Of a stretch of 64,000 nucleotides of DNA, positions 18,549 to 27,769 are shown one piece after another (positions within the stretch are counted from its first letter, which is position 1; each line of letters starts with the position of its first letter). The notes below the pieces were generated by a model, which was not told where the DNA came from, made no database searches, and was given only the letters and a program-made list of their open reading frames with translations. The translations under genes were made by a program, and so were the position numbers. Source of the stretch: Sulfuricurvum sp. (GTDB taxonomy: Bacteria; Campylobacterota; Campylobacteria; Campylobacterales; Sulfurimonadaceae); the NCBI RefSeq assembly GCF_028681615.1, contig NZ_JAQUHV010000002.1, forward strand, positions 62,001 through 126,000, read 5' to 3'.

Positions 18549-21188
18549 ATGAGAAAAACAAATATAGTTAGTATCATATTTTTAATAATGTTATCGGTAT
18601 CGTCCCTTTTCGCAAAAGAGGTGGTGTATATCGGAGTTCTGGCACATAAAAACTTTGCAACAACTCAAAGTGCATGGAACCCAACCGCAGAATATCTAAA
18701 TCAAAAAATTCCAGACTATACATTTAAAATTATTCCATTGAAATTCGAAGATTTCCCAAACTATCTACGTGATCAAAAGATTGACTTTGTAGTGACAAAT
18801 TCTGCCTATTATGTCGAGTTGGAATATAGGTTCGGTATTTCAAGAATTGCGACACTGAAGAATAAAGGTCTGAACGGCAAAGCTCAAACCGAGTTTGGCG
18901 GAGTTATATTTACGCGATCATCCAATAAACAGATCAAGCAACTTGAAGATTTGAGTGATAAGCGCTTTGCTGCTGTAAATCAAGACTCCTTCGGCGGATG
19001 GATTATGGCATTGCGGGAATTACAAGAGCATAAAGTCAAATTGAATCCATTGAAAACGACATTTTACGGAACGCATGAAGCGGTTGTTCATGCAGTTGAG
19101 CGCGGTAAAGCTGATGCCGGAACGGTTCGTACCGATACACTCGAACGAATGGCAAAAGAGGGGAAGATTGATATTAATAATTTTACGGTCATTAGCCCTA
19201 AGAACTATCCCGATTTTTTTTACCAAACCAGTACCCGTCTCTATCCTGAGTGGCCATTTGCGACAACGAAACACACACCGGCTTATTTGGCCGAGAAAGT
19301 AGCAGTAGCGCTCATCTCAATGCCGGAGGAATCGGATGCGGCAATTGCATCCAATAGCCTTGGATGGACGATACCGCTCGATTATCAAAGCATTCACGAA
19401 TGTCTCAAAGAATTGGAACTCGGACCCTATGTGTATCTCAAAAAAGCTGCTCTTTCGTATTTAATAGAAAAATACGGGACATATCTTTTGATCGGTATTT
19501 TAGTGTTGATATTCTCCCTGATTGTCTTGGTGTACATTGCCAAAATGAATGCGCAGCTTCGGGAGACAAAAGAAGCATTAAAAGAGATCAATGCATCATT
19601 GGAAGAGAGGGTGGCAGAGAAGACACAGCATCTGTATGAAAAAAGTTCAATGTTGGAAAATGCCTATCTCAATGAAAAATATCTCAGAAGTATTCTACGA
19701 ACAGTTGCGGATGTCAATCAGATGTTGATTACTTCCCGGAGCAAAGAAGAACTGATTGACAAAGCGACTCTGTGTTTGAGTTCTAATGAAGCGTTTAAAA
19801 GTGCAAAGATTGCAATGGTTATCAAAAATGAATTGAGTGTTATGGCTGCATACGGTGTCGGGGATGTTAAAACTATTACATCAATCGATCAAAAAGCATA
19901 TGATGAGGGCAAATCGGTAATGATTACCCGTTTTGATGAAAACGTCCCTGAAGCATGCCGGGAAAATGCCAAGCTGTATGGAATAAAAGGGATTTATGCA
20001 CTGCCTCTGAAACGGAGTACCTATTCGGAAGAAGTAATCGGTGTTTTGACGATATGCACCGGTCATGAGACGGGGTTTAGTGTCGAAGAACAAAACATGA
20101 TTGAAGAACTCGCAGGGGATATCGGATTTGCATATCATTCATTCTCTCAAAACGAGCACATCGACGTATTGCATGAGGAACAAATCAGAAACTATCAAAA
20201 TTTTATCGAAGCCTTGGTCAATATGATCGAGCAGCGTGATACCTATACGGCTGGGCATACTCAAAGGGTAGCACGATATTGTGAGCTGATAGCCCGAGAG
20301 ATGGAGCTTCCGGAGAAAGAAATTAAGCAGCTGGTTGAAGCAGCTAAGCTTCATGATATCGGGAAAGTAGTGACCCCCGATTCTATTTTACTCAAGCCCG
20401 GACGTTTGAGTCCTCTGGAGTATGAACTCATCAAAGAACATGTCGCTGCAGGGTATGAGGTGCTTTCTACAGTTCATTTTTATAAAGAATTGGCTGAGAT
20501 CATGCTGGATCACCATGAACGTTATGACGGAAGCGGTTATCCAAATGGTAAAAAAGGGGGTGAAATCCCATTGTTAGGGCATATTCTTGCAGTAGCCGAT
20601 TCGTTTGATGCCATGACGACGAATCGTATCTACAAACCGAGAAAAGAGGTCGCTGAGTCGCTGATAGAACTGAATGAACTCAGTGGCGTATGGTATCATC
20701 CGGCAGTGGTCAATGCTGCTTGCAAAGTGCTAGCAGGGCTAAGCATTGACACGACCATTAGCCAAATAGGTTCCAGTGCCCTTGAAGAAGAGAGGGTCAG
20801 CTACTTTTTTAGAGACAGATTGACAAAACTTTATAATGAAGACTATTTTATGATGATGATCAATGGCCGCACGAAACATGTGCAGCCTGAGACACTCGAC
20901 ATTATTTCATTGTCCGATTTTCATCACTACAATAAGAAATACGGTTGGGAAAAGGGCAATGAACTGATTGGAGAATTCGCAGCATATTTATCTGAAAAAT
21001 TTCCGGAATATGTTGTCTTTAGAATTTGGGGAGATCGATTTGCCATCGCCGATTTTAAAGGGGATATGGAGTCTTTATTGAGTGATTCACCGTTAACGGC
21101 AAACGGTGTTCATGCCAAAACAAAAAAAATAGCGGCAACGGTTGAAAATCTGCAGGTATTAATGCGTGAAGAGATAGTAGAAATCTAG
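18549..21188 (+). CDS. PhnD-like sensor with GAF, HD-GYP and degenerate GGDEF domains
   Basis: An 879-residue membrane signalling protein. Residues 1-21 are a signal sequence. Residues 23-300 resemble the periplasmic phosphonate/phosphate-type binding domain (PhnD, NMT1-like). A membrane helix lies at about 310-333 and a coiled coil at 335-370, followed by a GAF-like region (385-545). An HD-GYP domain follows, with HD at 602-603 and HHERYDGSGYP at 655-665, so c-di-GMP hydrolysis is likely. The C-terminal 120 residues keep the GGDEF-fold pattern (RDRLTKLYNEDYF), but the signature reads WGDRF at 827-831, so it should not make c-di-GMP. The ligand is unknown. It overlaps the convergent FAH gene by four bases. 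Confidence 0.85.
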   Translation: MRKTNIVSIIFLIMLSVSSLFAKEVVYIGVLAHKNFATTQSAWNPTAEYLNQKIPDYTFKIIPLKFEDFPNYLRDQKIDFVVTNSAYYVELEYRFGISRIATLKNKGLNGKAQTEFGGVIFTRSSNKQIKQLEDLSDKRFAAVNQDSFGGWIMALRELQEHKVKLNPLKTTFYGTHEAVVHAVERGKADAGTVRTDTLERMAKEGKIDINNFTVISPKNYPDFFYQTSTRLYPEWPFATTKHTPAYLAEKVAVALISMPEESDAAIASNSLGWTIPLDYQSIHECLKELELGPYVYLKKAALSYLIEKYGTYLLIGILVLIFSLIVLVYIAKMNAQLRETKEALKEINASLEERVAEKTQHLYEKSSMLENAYLNEKYLRSILRTVADVNQMLITSRSKEELIDKATLCLSSNEAFKSAKIAMVIKNELSVMAAYGVGDVKTITSIDQKAYDEGKSVMITRFDENVPEACRENAKLYGIKGIYALPLKRSTYSEEVIGVLTICTGHETGFSVEEQNMIEELAGDIGFAYHSFSQNEHIDVLHEEQIRNYQNFIEALVNMIEQRDTYTAGHTQRVARYCELIAREMELPEKEIKQLVEAAKLHDIGKVVTPDSILLKPGRLSPLEYELIKEHVAAGYEVLSTVHFYKELAEIMLDHHERYDGSGYPNGKKGGEIPLLGHILAVADSFDAMTTNRIYKPRKEVAESLIELNELSGVWYHPAVVNAACKVLAGLSIDTTISQIGSSALEEERVSYFFRDRLTKLYNEDYFMMMINGRTKHVQPETLDIISLSDFHHYNKKYGWEKGNELIGEFAAYLSEKFPEYVVFRIWGDRFAIADFKGDMESLLSDSPLTANGVHAKTKKIAATVENLQVLMREEIVEI

Positions 21189-21796
21189 CCTAAAACCCTC
21201 CATCGGCTTTCAACGAGTAATGTTGTATCACTGTAAATCCGACCGACAAATTCATCATCTTTTTTATAGGTGCTGACACCTTTAGGTGTCCCGCTCATAA
21301 TGATGTCACCGTCTTCAAAACTCATAAAACTCTTTATTTCTTCAATCATTTCCAGCGGTTTATAAATCATCAGCTCATAGGTAGCTTCTTGTACCAATAT
21401 ACCGTTAATATGAAGCGTCATACGCAATGATTCCAGGGGTCCATCAAACGGGACAAACTTACCTAAAACTGCCGAACCGTCAAATCCTTTGGCTCTCTCC
21501 CACGGAAGCCCTTTGGCTTTGAGATGGTTTTGAATGTCCGCTTTGGTGAGGTCGAGTCCGAAACCGATTCCGGCTATGTTGCCTTTCATCATCAAAAAGC
21601 AGATTTCTCCTTCGAAACGGGTGTCAGAGGAGATAAAACGGAGGGTATCGGTGATGGCGGAATTAGGTTTGTTAAATACGACCATAGAGGCTGGGATTTC
21701 ATTGTTCAGCTCATGGATATGCTCGACGTAGTTGCGCCCGATGCAGACGACTTTGGACGGAATAAAAGGGGAATCGTTATAGTGGATAGCATGCAT
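21185..21796 (-). CDS. Fumarylacetoacetate hydrolase family protein
   Basis: A 203-residue protein of the FAH/YcgM fold. It has the N-terminal KVVCIGRNYVEH signature and the acidic metal-site region FEGEICFLM, then GFGLDLTK, where the second Glu and the Asp of the ligand set fall. The C-terminal GDIIMSGTPKGV motif is present. Members hydrolyse or decarboxylate acylpyruvates or oxaloacetate with a divalent metal. Its short length matches the acylpyruvase type. No pathway genes sit next to it, so the substrate is open. Confidence 0.85.
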   Translation of the reverse strand: MHAIHYNDSPFIPSKVVCIGRNYVEHIHELNNEIPASMVVFNKPNSAITDTLRFISSDTRFEGEICFLMMKGNIAGIGFGLDLTKADIQNHLKAKGLPWERAKGFDGSAVLGKFVPFDGPLESLRMTLHINGILVQEATYELMIYKPLEMIEEIKSFMSFEDGDIIMSGTPKGVSTYKKDDEFVGRIYSDTTLLVESRWRVLG

Positions 21797-21834
21797 GTTA
21801 ATCTCGTATTAATACTTTACAGTAAGGTTCGTGA

Positions 21835-21840
21835 TATGAT
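21835..21840 (+). promoter_or_regulatory. Putative -10 of the cytochrome b gene
   Basis: TATGAT at 21835-21840 lies 20 bases before the ATG at 21861; AAGGAG follows as the SD. No -35 is evident. Confidence 0.4.
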
Positions 21841-21860
21841 AACGTATATAAGGAGTTCAT

Positions 21861-22412
21861 ATGCATCGTAATTTTTCATCTTCATTTAGAATTTGGCATT
21901 GGTTACAGGCGCTTGCCATGTTTGGGCTTTTCATCACCGTTGTATTGCGGGAGAGTGTTATGCACAAATCTCAGATAGGTTCGATCGTCAAAACGAAACT
22001 CGCTGAAATCGGAACAGTTATTACAGATGAACAGGCAGTTGTTATTGGAAAAGCTGTGAGAAGTCCAATGTGGGATTGGCATATATATTTAGGGATTACG
22101 GTAGCCGTACTGCTGGTGTGGCGAATTGCGTTAGTGATTAAAAACGGATTCGGCTTTGATGATAATCCACATATGCAGAAGGTCTATAAACTTTATAAGG
22201 CGGTATATCTACTTTTGGCGACTATGTCTCTCAGCGGTCTAACTCTCTATTGGAAGCTTGCAGGCTCAGCCAAGGATACGGTAGAGACTGTTCATATGTA
22301 TCTCGGATGGAGTCTATTTGCTTTTATAGCCGTTCATATTATCGGAGTCGTTCTTGCTGAAAAGAGTGATCAAAGTGGTCTTGTTTCACGAATGATCAAC
22401 GGAGCGGAATAA
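21861..22412 (+). CDS. Cytochrome b561-like membrane protein
   Basis: A 183-residue protein with four predicted membrane helices (about 12-30, 73-92, 108-128, 146-166). His13 (RIWHWLQA) and His74 (WDWHIYLG), plus two later histidines in VHMYLGW and AVHIIG, are placed to ligate two b-type hemes. Such proteins pass electrons between the quinone pool and partner reductases. SD AAGGAG precedes the ATG. The end overlaps the convergent bpt gene by 17 bases. The partner protein is not next door. Confidence 0.8.
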   Translation: MHRNFSSSFRIWHWLQALAMFGLFITVVLRESVMHKSQIGSIVKTKLAEIGTVITDEQAVVIGKAVRSPMWDWHIYLGITVAVLLVWRIALVIKNGFGFDDNPHMQKVYKLYKAVYLLLATMSLSGLTLYWKLAGSAKDTVETVHMYLGWSLFAFIAVHIIGVVLAEKSDQSGLVSRMINGAE

Positions 22413-23145
22413 AACTATCCCATAGTGCTTGTTCATCTTCTTCCGGTCGCCCTTTCAGATAGAGGGAAGGGGCATAATCGATTTTATACGTTAAGCTTTG
22501 GCATCCCTCGACATAGTATCCCAGATAGATCCATTTGAGATTTAAACGCTTTGCAAATTCTATTTGTTGTAATAGGGTATACCGTCCTAACGATTGGGAA
22601 TTGTATTCGGGATCGTAGTAGCAATACAGGGCACTTATCCCCTCATCCAAAATATCGATCAGATCCACAGCGATCAGTTTCTCTCCCTCAAAATAGAGGA
22701 CTTCATAGCCAAAATCACCGTGTCCGTGGACGAAGGATGCATAATAGTTTTTCGGGTCGCTTTTAGGGGCATCCCAGGCACGTGTGTGATGTTTATAGCG
22801 GTGGTATCGATCAAAGAGGGACAGATGTTCCCGTGTGAGGGTCGGTTGGCGGATAATTGTGGTTAAATGGGCATTTTTACGGAGGATTCGGCGTTCGGAT
22901 TTACTGAAGGTGTAGTTCTCTACATCAATTTTGAGGCTTTCACAGGCACGGCATTCAGAACAGATCGGACGGAAATACATCGCGCCGAAGCGTCGCCAGC
23001 CCCGTAAAATGAGATTTTCGCATTGCTCTTTCGTGCAATCTTGAATGACCTTATAATGGATGGTTTGTGAGTTGCCTGAAATATAAGAGCACGGCTCATG
23101 AAGCGCGCACTCTTTGAGAATGGTGTTTTGATTATTCGTCGTCAT
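22396..23145 (-). CDS. bpt: Aspartate/glutamate leucyltransferase (Bpt)
   Basis: A 249-residue leucyl-tRNA:protein transferase of the Bpt/ATE type, which adds Leu to N-terminal Asp or Glu and so feeds the N-degron pathway to ClpS/ClpAP. The N-terminal cysteine cluster (CSYISG, then [10 protein letters not shown] near 59-66) and the Dup-GNAT C-terminal domain ([15 protein letters not shown], then YCYYDPEY) are clear. It starts inside the end of prfB (14-base overlap), an arrangement that suggests coupling. clpS is not in the window. Confidence 0.88.
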   Translation of the reverse strand: MTTNNQNTILKECALHEPCSYISGNSQTIHYKVIQDCTKEQCENLILRGWRRFGAMYFRPICSECRACESLKIDVENYTFSKSERRILRKNAHLTTIIRQPTLTREHLSLFDRYHRYKHHTRAWDAPKSDPKNYYASFVHGHGDFGYEVLYFEGEKLIAVDLIDILDEGISALYCYYDPEYNSQSLGRYTLLQQIEFAKRLNLKWIYLGYYVEGCQSLTYKIDYAPSLYLKGRPEEDEQALWDSFIPLR

Positions 23146-24241
23146 CTTTGCGGCTAAGAGAGATTAAGACACCTTCGATCATTTCATCGATGTCTCCATC
23201 GAGAATGTTGCTGATGTTGGAATATGGGATTCCGGAACGGGTGTCTTTGACTTGTTGGTACGGAGCGAGGACGTAGGAACGGATTTGATGTCCCCAGCCA
23301 TTTTCGCTTTTTTCGATTCCGTCAACGGCAGCTTGCTTTTTTTCCATCTCGAGTTCGTAGAGGCGGGATTTGAGCATTTTGAAAGCGGTTGCCTTGTTTT
23401 TGTGCTGCGAGCGGTCATTTTGGCACTGCACGACGATACCGGTCGGGATATGGGTGATACGGATCGCCGATTCGGTTTTGTTGACGTGCTGACCTCCCGC
23501 ACCGGATGCACGGTAGGTATCGATGCGAATGTCGCGGTCTTCGATTTCGATATCGATGTCATCGTCGAGTTCCGGAGAAACCATGACCGAAGTAAAGCTG
23601 GTATGGCGTTTTGCCGCAGAATCGTACGGACTGATACGGACGAGGCGATGAATACCGTTTTCATTTTTAAGATACCCGTAAACATTGATCCCTTTGATGA
23701 GGAGTGCGGCATCTTTGATACCAGCCTCGTCACCGGCTTGGTAGTCCAGCATTTCGACGGTGAAGTCATGCCGTTCCGCCCAGCGGGTATACATGCGCAG
23801 CAGCATCGACGCCCAGTCTTGAGACTCGGTTCCACCGGCACCCGGATGGATGGTGATGATGGCGTTGTGACTGTCATGCTCACCGCTGAGGAGGACTTCG
23901 ATCTCCATCGACTTGACCTGATTTTCCAGTTCTCCCGCATCGGCGAAAAGGCTTTCAATGGTCTCATCGTCCCCTTCGTCTTTTGCCATATCATAGATGT
24001 CTTTTGCATCACCGAGGGTATTAAAGGTTTTGGAGTATTTGGCAAGGCGGCGTTCAAGCTGGGTTTTCTCTTTTTGTACGACTCCTGCATTGGCTGCATC
24101 GTTCCAAAAACCGTCAGAATTTTCGAGGGTTTCGATCTCGCCCAGACGCTTTGTGATTTCCTGCGGTCGCACGACATCCGTGACGTTTTGCATCTTGATT
24201 GTCAAAGTTTTAAGTAATTCGGTATATTCGTAATGATCCAC
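23132..24241 (-). CDS. prfB: Peptide chain release factor 2
   Basis: A 369-residue RF2, reading UGA and UAA. The GGQ motif that triggers peptidyl-tRNA hydrolysis is at 249-251 ([11 protein letters not shown]). The tripeptide anticodon region is at 204-206 and reads SPY where RF2 usually has SPF. There is no in-frame stop near codon 25, so the programmed +1 frameshift of the E. coli gene is absent. The start is GTG at 24241 with AGGA eight bases upstream. It is divergent from panC with overlapping -10 elements. Confidence 0.95.
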   Translation of the reverse strand: MDHYEYTELLKTLTIKMQNVTDVVRPQEITKRLGEIETLENSDGFWNDAANAGVVQKEKTQLERRLAKYSKTFNTLGDAKDIYDMAKDEGDDETIESLFADAGELENQVKSMEIEVLLSGEHDSHNAIITIHPGAGGTESQDWASMLLRMYTRWAERHDFTVEMLDYQAGDEAGIKDAALLIKGINVYGYLKNENGIHRLVRISPYDSAAKRHTSFTSVMVSPELDDDIDIEIEDRDIRIDTYRASGAGGQHVNKTESAIRITHIPTGIVVQCQNDRSQHKNKATAFKMLKSRLYELEMEKKQAAVDGIEKSENGWGHQIRSYVLAPYQQVKDTRSGIPYSNISNILDGDIDEMIEGVLISLSRKDDDE

Positions 24242-24261
24242 GTATTTATTCCTGTGGTTGT

Positions 24262-24269
24262 ATTATAAT
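24262..24269. promoter_or_regulatory. Overlapping divergent -10 elements of prfB and panC
   Basis: TATTATAAT in the 57-base gap contains TATAAT on the plus strand (24264-24269) and TATAAT on the minus strand (24267-24262). Plus-strand transcription would begin near 24276 and minus-strand near 24255, each a short distance before the panC ATG and the prfB GTG. Confidence 0.5.
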
Positions 24270-24298
24270 TGCGATTATATTCTAAAGAGGCTAAAACG

Positions 24299-25120
24299 AT
24301 GATTATCGCACGTTCACGGCAAGAACTTCAAGCTGCGCTTGATACTAAGAGAGGCTCAATCGGGTTTGTCCCGACGATGGGAGCTCTGCATATCGGTCAT
24401 CGAACGTTGATTGAAGCCGCACGGCGTGAGAATGAGACGGTTGTTGTCTCTATTTTTGTCAACCCGACACAGTTTCTGCCGGGCGAGGATTTGAGTAAAT
24501 ATCCCCGACGCGAAGAGGCCGATTTTAAAATTTGCGAGCTGAGCGGAGTGGATGTCCTCTTTTATCCGGATGTGGCAGCCATGTACGGGTCTGATGAGGT
24601 ACGAGTTTGTGCTCCGGATGTGCGAGGATTCATCCTCGAAGGTGCATCCCGTCCCGGACATTTTGACGGTGTCCTTACCGTGGTGATGAAACTGCTGAAT
24701 ATGGTACGTCCGAGTCGTGTCTATTTCGGGAAAAAAGATGCGCAGCAGTTGGCATTGATTACGCAGATGGTTGAGAATCTTTTTATGGATGTCAAGATTG
24801 TCCCGATGGAGACAGTTCGTGAAAAAGACGGATTAGCTCTGAGCAGCCGAAATGTTTATTTGGATGAGAAACAGAGGGTAGAGGCACTGAAGCTTTCCGC
24901 GGCACTGAAAGAGGCGACGAAAATGGTGATGCAGGGTAATTTGGATGCAGAGAAGATCAAAGAGGCTATGATGAATCTGCTTAAGCCGTTAGATGTGGAG
25001 TATGTCGCAGTCGTAAACCGTCAGTTTGAGTCGCTAAAAGAGGTGGTGATCGGCAATACGATCGTATTGGTCGCAGCGCGCGTCGGGACGACCCGTTTGA
25101 TCGATAACGTGTGGATGTAA
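24299..25120 (+). CDS. panC: Pantothenate synthetase
   Basis: A 273-residue enzyme that joins pantoate and beta-alanine with ATP to give pantothenate, the precursor of coenzyme A. The nucleotidyltransferase HIGH motif is PTMGALHIGH at about 26-35, FVNPTQF follows, and the KMSKS-like LSSRN is near 180. The start is the ATG at 24299, with AAAGAGG before it; an earlier TTG at 24269 falls inside the promoter. It shares its stop with the start of the next gene. Confidence 0.95.
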   Translation: MIIARSRQELQAALDTKRGSIGFVPTMGALHIGHRTLIEAARRENETVVVSIFVNPTQFLPGEDLSKYPRREEADFKICELSGVDVLFYPDVAAMYGSDEVRVCAPDVRGFILEGASRPGHFDGVLTVVMKLLNMVRPSRVYFGKKDAQQLALITQMVENLFMDVKIVPMETVREKDGLALSSRNVYLDEKQRVEALKLSAALKEATKMVMQGNLDAEKIKEAMMNLLKPLDVEYVAVVNRQFESLKEVVIGNTIVLVAARVGTTRLIDNVWM

Positions 25121-25659
25121 TGATGAAAAAGCAGTGGATTATCCTCTTTGTAGGGCTGTTGATCGGAGGATGTGCCGCTCCTAAAATCGGGCAGGATATT
25201 CTCATCGAGCCTCAGGGAAATATACGGTTTGAGAATGCGGGTTCCCAAATGATGATGGGAATCTTAACCCTCTTGGGGGTTGGAAATGAAAAGGAACCGC
25301 TTCGACTGGGAAGCGATCTGAAAGTGATCAATAAGTGGCACAGCGACCTGAAACTTATTTCCCTCAACTATACTCTTGATGATGAGAATGAGGGAATTGT
25401 AAGTGGGGAAGCGATCATCGATAAAAATAAATCTATCATAGTCGAATCCGGCAAAGAGAAGATCATCCCGCTGGTATTTGCAATCGATCCTAAGACGTTA
25501 AATTCCAATCGGATGATCGGAATATTTCAATCCAAGCGTAAGCTGATTCTTCGAGGCGATGCCGTTATTGAAGTGTGGGGAATTCAGCACCATTACCCTT
25601 TCGAAAAAGAGGTAACGAAACTGATCGTAAAAGCGCTTAAAGCGGGTGTGAAGGGGTAG
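25120..25659 (+). CDS. LEA14-like lipoprotein
   Basis: A 179-residue protein with a lipoprotein signal: MMKKQWIILFVGLL, then the lipobox LIGGC with Cys at residue 18. The mature part has a WHy/LEA14-like pattern (VINKWHSDLKLISLNYTL, then SGEAIIDKN), a beta-sandwich fold found in desiccation-associated proteins. ATG at 25120 overlaps the panC stop (TAATG); a second ATG follows directly. Its 3' end overlaps ftsI on the other strand by 23 bases. Function is unknown. Confidence 0.65.
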   Translation: MMKKQWIILFVGLLIGGCAAPKIGQDILIEPQGNIRFENAGSQMMMGILTLLGVGNEKEPLRLGSDLKVINKWHSDLKLISLNYTLDDENEGIVSGEAIIDKNKSIIVESGKEKIIPLVFAIDPKTLNSNRMIGIFQSKRKLILRGDAVIEVWGIQHHYPFEKEVTKLIVKALKAGVKG

Positions 25660-27436
25660 GCTCTGCCGCTGCGGCTGCTGCAGCGACTGGATCGACCGTC
25701 AGATATTTTTCTTCGATCATCATGTCTACAATCGCTTTGAATACAGGTACGGAAGTGATAGAAGCAAAGTAGACGGTACGAGGGTTGTTGACCATGATAC
25801 CTATCGTATAATGGTGTTTGGCGTCATTGGCGAATCCGATAAACGAGGTATGATAGTTGTTACTGTATCCTCCGTTTTTGGCGATATGCGCCGTCCCTGT
25901 TTTTCCTCCGATTTCCAATCCCGGTGTTTTTGCGACCGTTCCTGTCCCCTCATTGACGGTTTTAATTAGAATGCGCTTCATTTGTTCGGCAGTTGCGGGT
26001 GTAATGACCTGAACAGGGGCTTGAACCTGCATCGGGATGACGCGTCCGTTGTCATCGACCAAAGAATCTACAACCATCGGATTAATCAATTTTCCTCCGT
26101 TATTGAAGACATTAAAGGCTTTGACCAGCTGCATCGCATTGGCGCGCATACCGTATCCGTACGCTGTAATCGCTTTGTAGAGGTAATTGTTTAACTGGGC
26201 CGAACTGGGGACAGACCCCCGTTTTTCATAAGGGAGATCGATCCCGCTGAAGTGGGTAAATCCGAACCGTTTAAGTCCTTCGGTAAATTCGACGCCGTTT
26301 AATTTTTGAGCCAGTTGAGCTATTCCGATGTTGGATGAATAGACGATAACGTCTTCGGCGCTGAGCATGTTGAATTTATGCTCATCCGTAATGGTTTTTC
26401 TCCCCATCGTGTAGCGTCCGCCATGACCGTTGACCATGTCATACGGGTTGATGAGATGCTGGTCAAGAAGCAGTGAAAAGATGACCGGTTTGATAACGGA
26501 TCCCGGTTCATAGCTGTATTCGATTGCATTGGTATTGAGGGAAGGATAATCATCTTTAGTAATATGGCTGGGATCAAACCGGTTTGAGCTGGCCAATGCC
26601 AGGATTTTGCCGCTCTTGGAATCCATAACAGTGGCGATGATTTCATCGGCTTGGAGCTTTTCTTTAATCCGATCGGTGATTGCTTCGACACGTGCCTGCA
26701 TGGCTATCGGTATGTTGAGTTTTACGTTAAGTCCGTTGATTTGGCGTTTGAAATCGCTTTTTTTATTTAAAATCAAATAACCGTTGACATCGCGCAGGGC
26801 TTTTTGGGTTCGGTTTTGCTGCGGATTGAGTTCTTCATCAAAAAATTTCTCCAATCCTTTGATTCCGTAAACGCGAGTGTAACCGTCTTCTTCAATTTTG
26901 CGCGGATATCCTAAAAGGGGAGTGAGAAGTTTGCCGTACGGATATTCGCGTGCTTCGCCGCTCTCGATGACACTGAGTCCCTGAAGAACACGATCTCCAT
27001 CCGGTGTTTCGTATTCGATAAATACGTGGAGGCGGCGCAATTCAAATGCGAGCGTTTTAAGGTACATTGCCTCTTTCGGACTGATATGATAGCTCAGTGT
27101 TACCGAACCTTTTCGGGTATGGAGGCGTTGTCGGATCTCTTCGGCAGAAATACCGCTGTAGATACTGAACAGCTGTATGAAAAGTTCTTCTTTATCCGGA
27201 TCGATGTTACGGGTATTCACAACGGCTTTATAGAGTTTTTGGGTTGTCGCGATGTGAAATCCGTCCGCGCTGATTATAGAACCGCGCTGTGCTTTACCCG
27301 ATTCTTCAGAGTAAATAGAAGGGATGGCACGGGTATGTACGGCAGTGTAGAGCATAACCGCCAAAAAAATGACGAAGCCGAACATTAATACGAGAAAAAG
27401 TGCTAATATTTTTTTTGATTTATTGGAATGGCGCAT
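25637..27436 (-). CDS. ftsI: Septal class B penicillin-binding protein (FtsI/PBP3)
   Basis: A 599-residue D,D-transpeptidase for septal peptidoglycan. One N-terminal membrane helix (about 9-33), a pedestal domain, then the catalytic domain with SVIK at 313-316, SSN at 367-369 and KTG at 512-514. It ends with an unusual alanine run and EPTPSHPL. FtsI works with FtsW, whose gene lies just beyond flgB on the other strand. It follows flgB-flgC-fliE with 14 bases after fliE, an order also known from Campylobacter, so it may receive flagellar-controlled transcription. Confidence 0.93.
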   Translation of the reverse strand: MRHSNKSKKILALFLVLMFGFVIFLAVMLYTAVHTRAIPSIYSEESGKAQRGSIISADGFHIATTQKLYKAVVNTRNIDPDKEELFIQLFSIYSGISAEEIRQRLHTRKGSVTLSYHISPKEAMYLKTLAFELRRLHVFIEYETPDGDRVLQGLSVIESGEAREYPYGKLLTPLLGYPRKIEEDGYTRVYGIKGLEKFFDEELNPQQNRTQKALRDVNGYLILNKKSDFKRQINGLNVKLNIPIAMQARVEAITDRIKEKLQADEIIATVMDSKSGKILALASSNRFDPSHITKDDYPSLNTNAIEYSYEPGSVIKPVIFSLLLDQHLINPYDMVNGHGGRYTMGRKTITDEHKFNMLSAEDVIVYSSNIGIAQLAQKLNGVEFTEGLKRFGFTHFSGIDLPYEKRGSVPSSAQLNNYLYKAITAYGYGMRANAMQLVKAFNVFNNGGKLINPMVVDSLVDDNGRVIPMQVQAPVQVITPATAEQMKRILIKTVNEGTGTVAKTPGLEIGGKTGTAHIAKNGGYSNNYHTSFIGFANDAKHHYTIGIMVNNPRTVYFASITSVPVFKAIVDMMIEEKYLTVDPVAAAAAAAEPTPSHPL

Positions 27437-27450
27437 ATAGTAAGGCTAAA

Positions 27451-27753
27451 TCACATTTGCGTTCGTGTGATTTCTTTGTAAGCATTGAGCGCCTTATTCC
27501 GTACTTCAAGCATCAGTTTCATACTGATTTCGGCTTTGTCAATGGCGATTGCGGCTTGATGGAGGTCTTTGACCGAGCCTGTCGCGATGTCGCTCATCGC
27601 TTTTTCGCTGTCAACTTGCATTTGGTTGACGTTGCCAAGAGCATTTTTAAGTTCTTGGGCAAAATCAGTTCCTCCGGCTTCGACGGCATTACCGCTTTTA
27701 TTAGCCAGTAGATCGGCGGTAGAGAGAGATTTGATCGATTGAATATTGGCCAT
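27451..27753 (-). CDS. fliE: Flagellar hook-basal body protein FliE
   Basis: A 100-residue rod/MS-ring adaptor. The typical C-terminal half with AAIAIDKAEISMKLMLEVRNK and ending KEITRTQM is present. It is the third gene of flgB-flgC-fliE, 16 bases after flgC, and joins the MS ring to the rod and is exported early by the flagellar type III apparatus. Confidence 0.95.
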   Translation of the reverse strand: MANIQSIKSLSTADLLANKSGNAVEAGGTDFAQELKNALGNVNQMQVDSEKAMSDIATGSVKDLHQAAIAIDKAEISMKLMLEVRNKALNAYKEITRTQM

Positions 27754-27769
27754 AATGGTCTATCCTTCG

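Noticed and set aside
23252-24217. Long plus-strand ORF of 321 codons inside prfB
   Set aside because: It is exactly antisense to a clear RF2 and has no SD or family features; a shadow of the real frame.
25661-25690. Trinucleotide (GCN) repeat at the end of ftsI as a phase-variable tract
   Set aside because: The codons vary and the run is short and in frame, so slippage-driven switching is unlikely.
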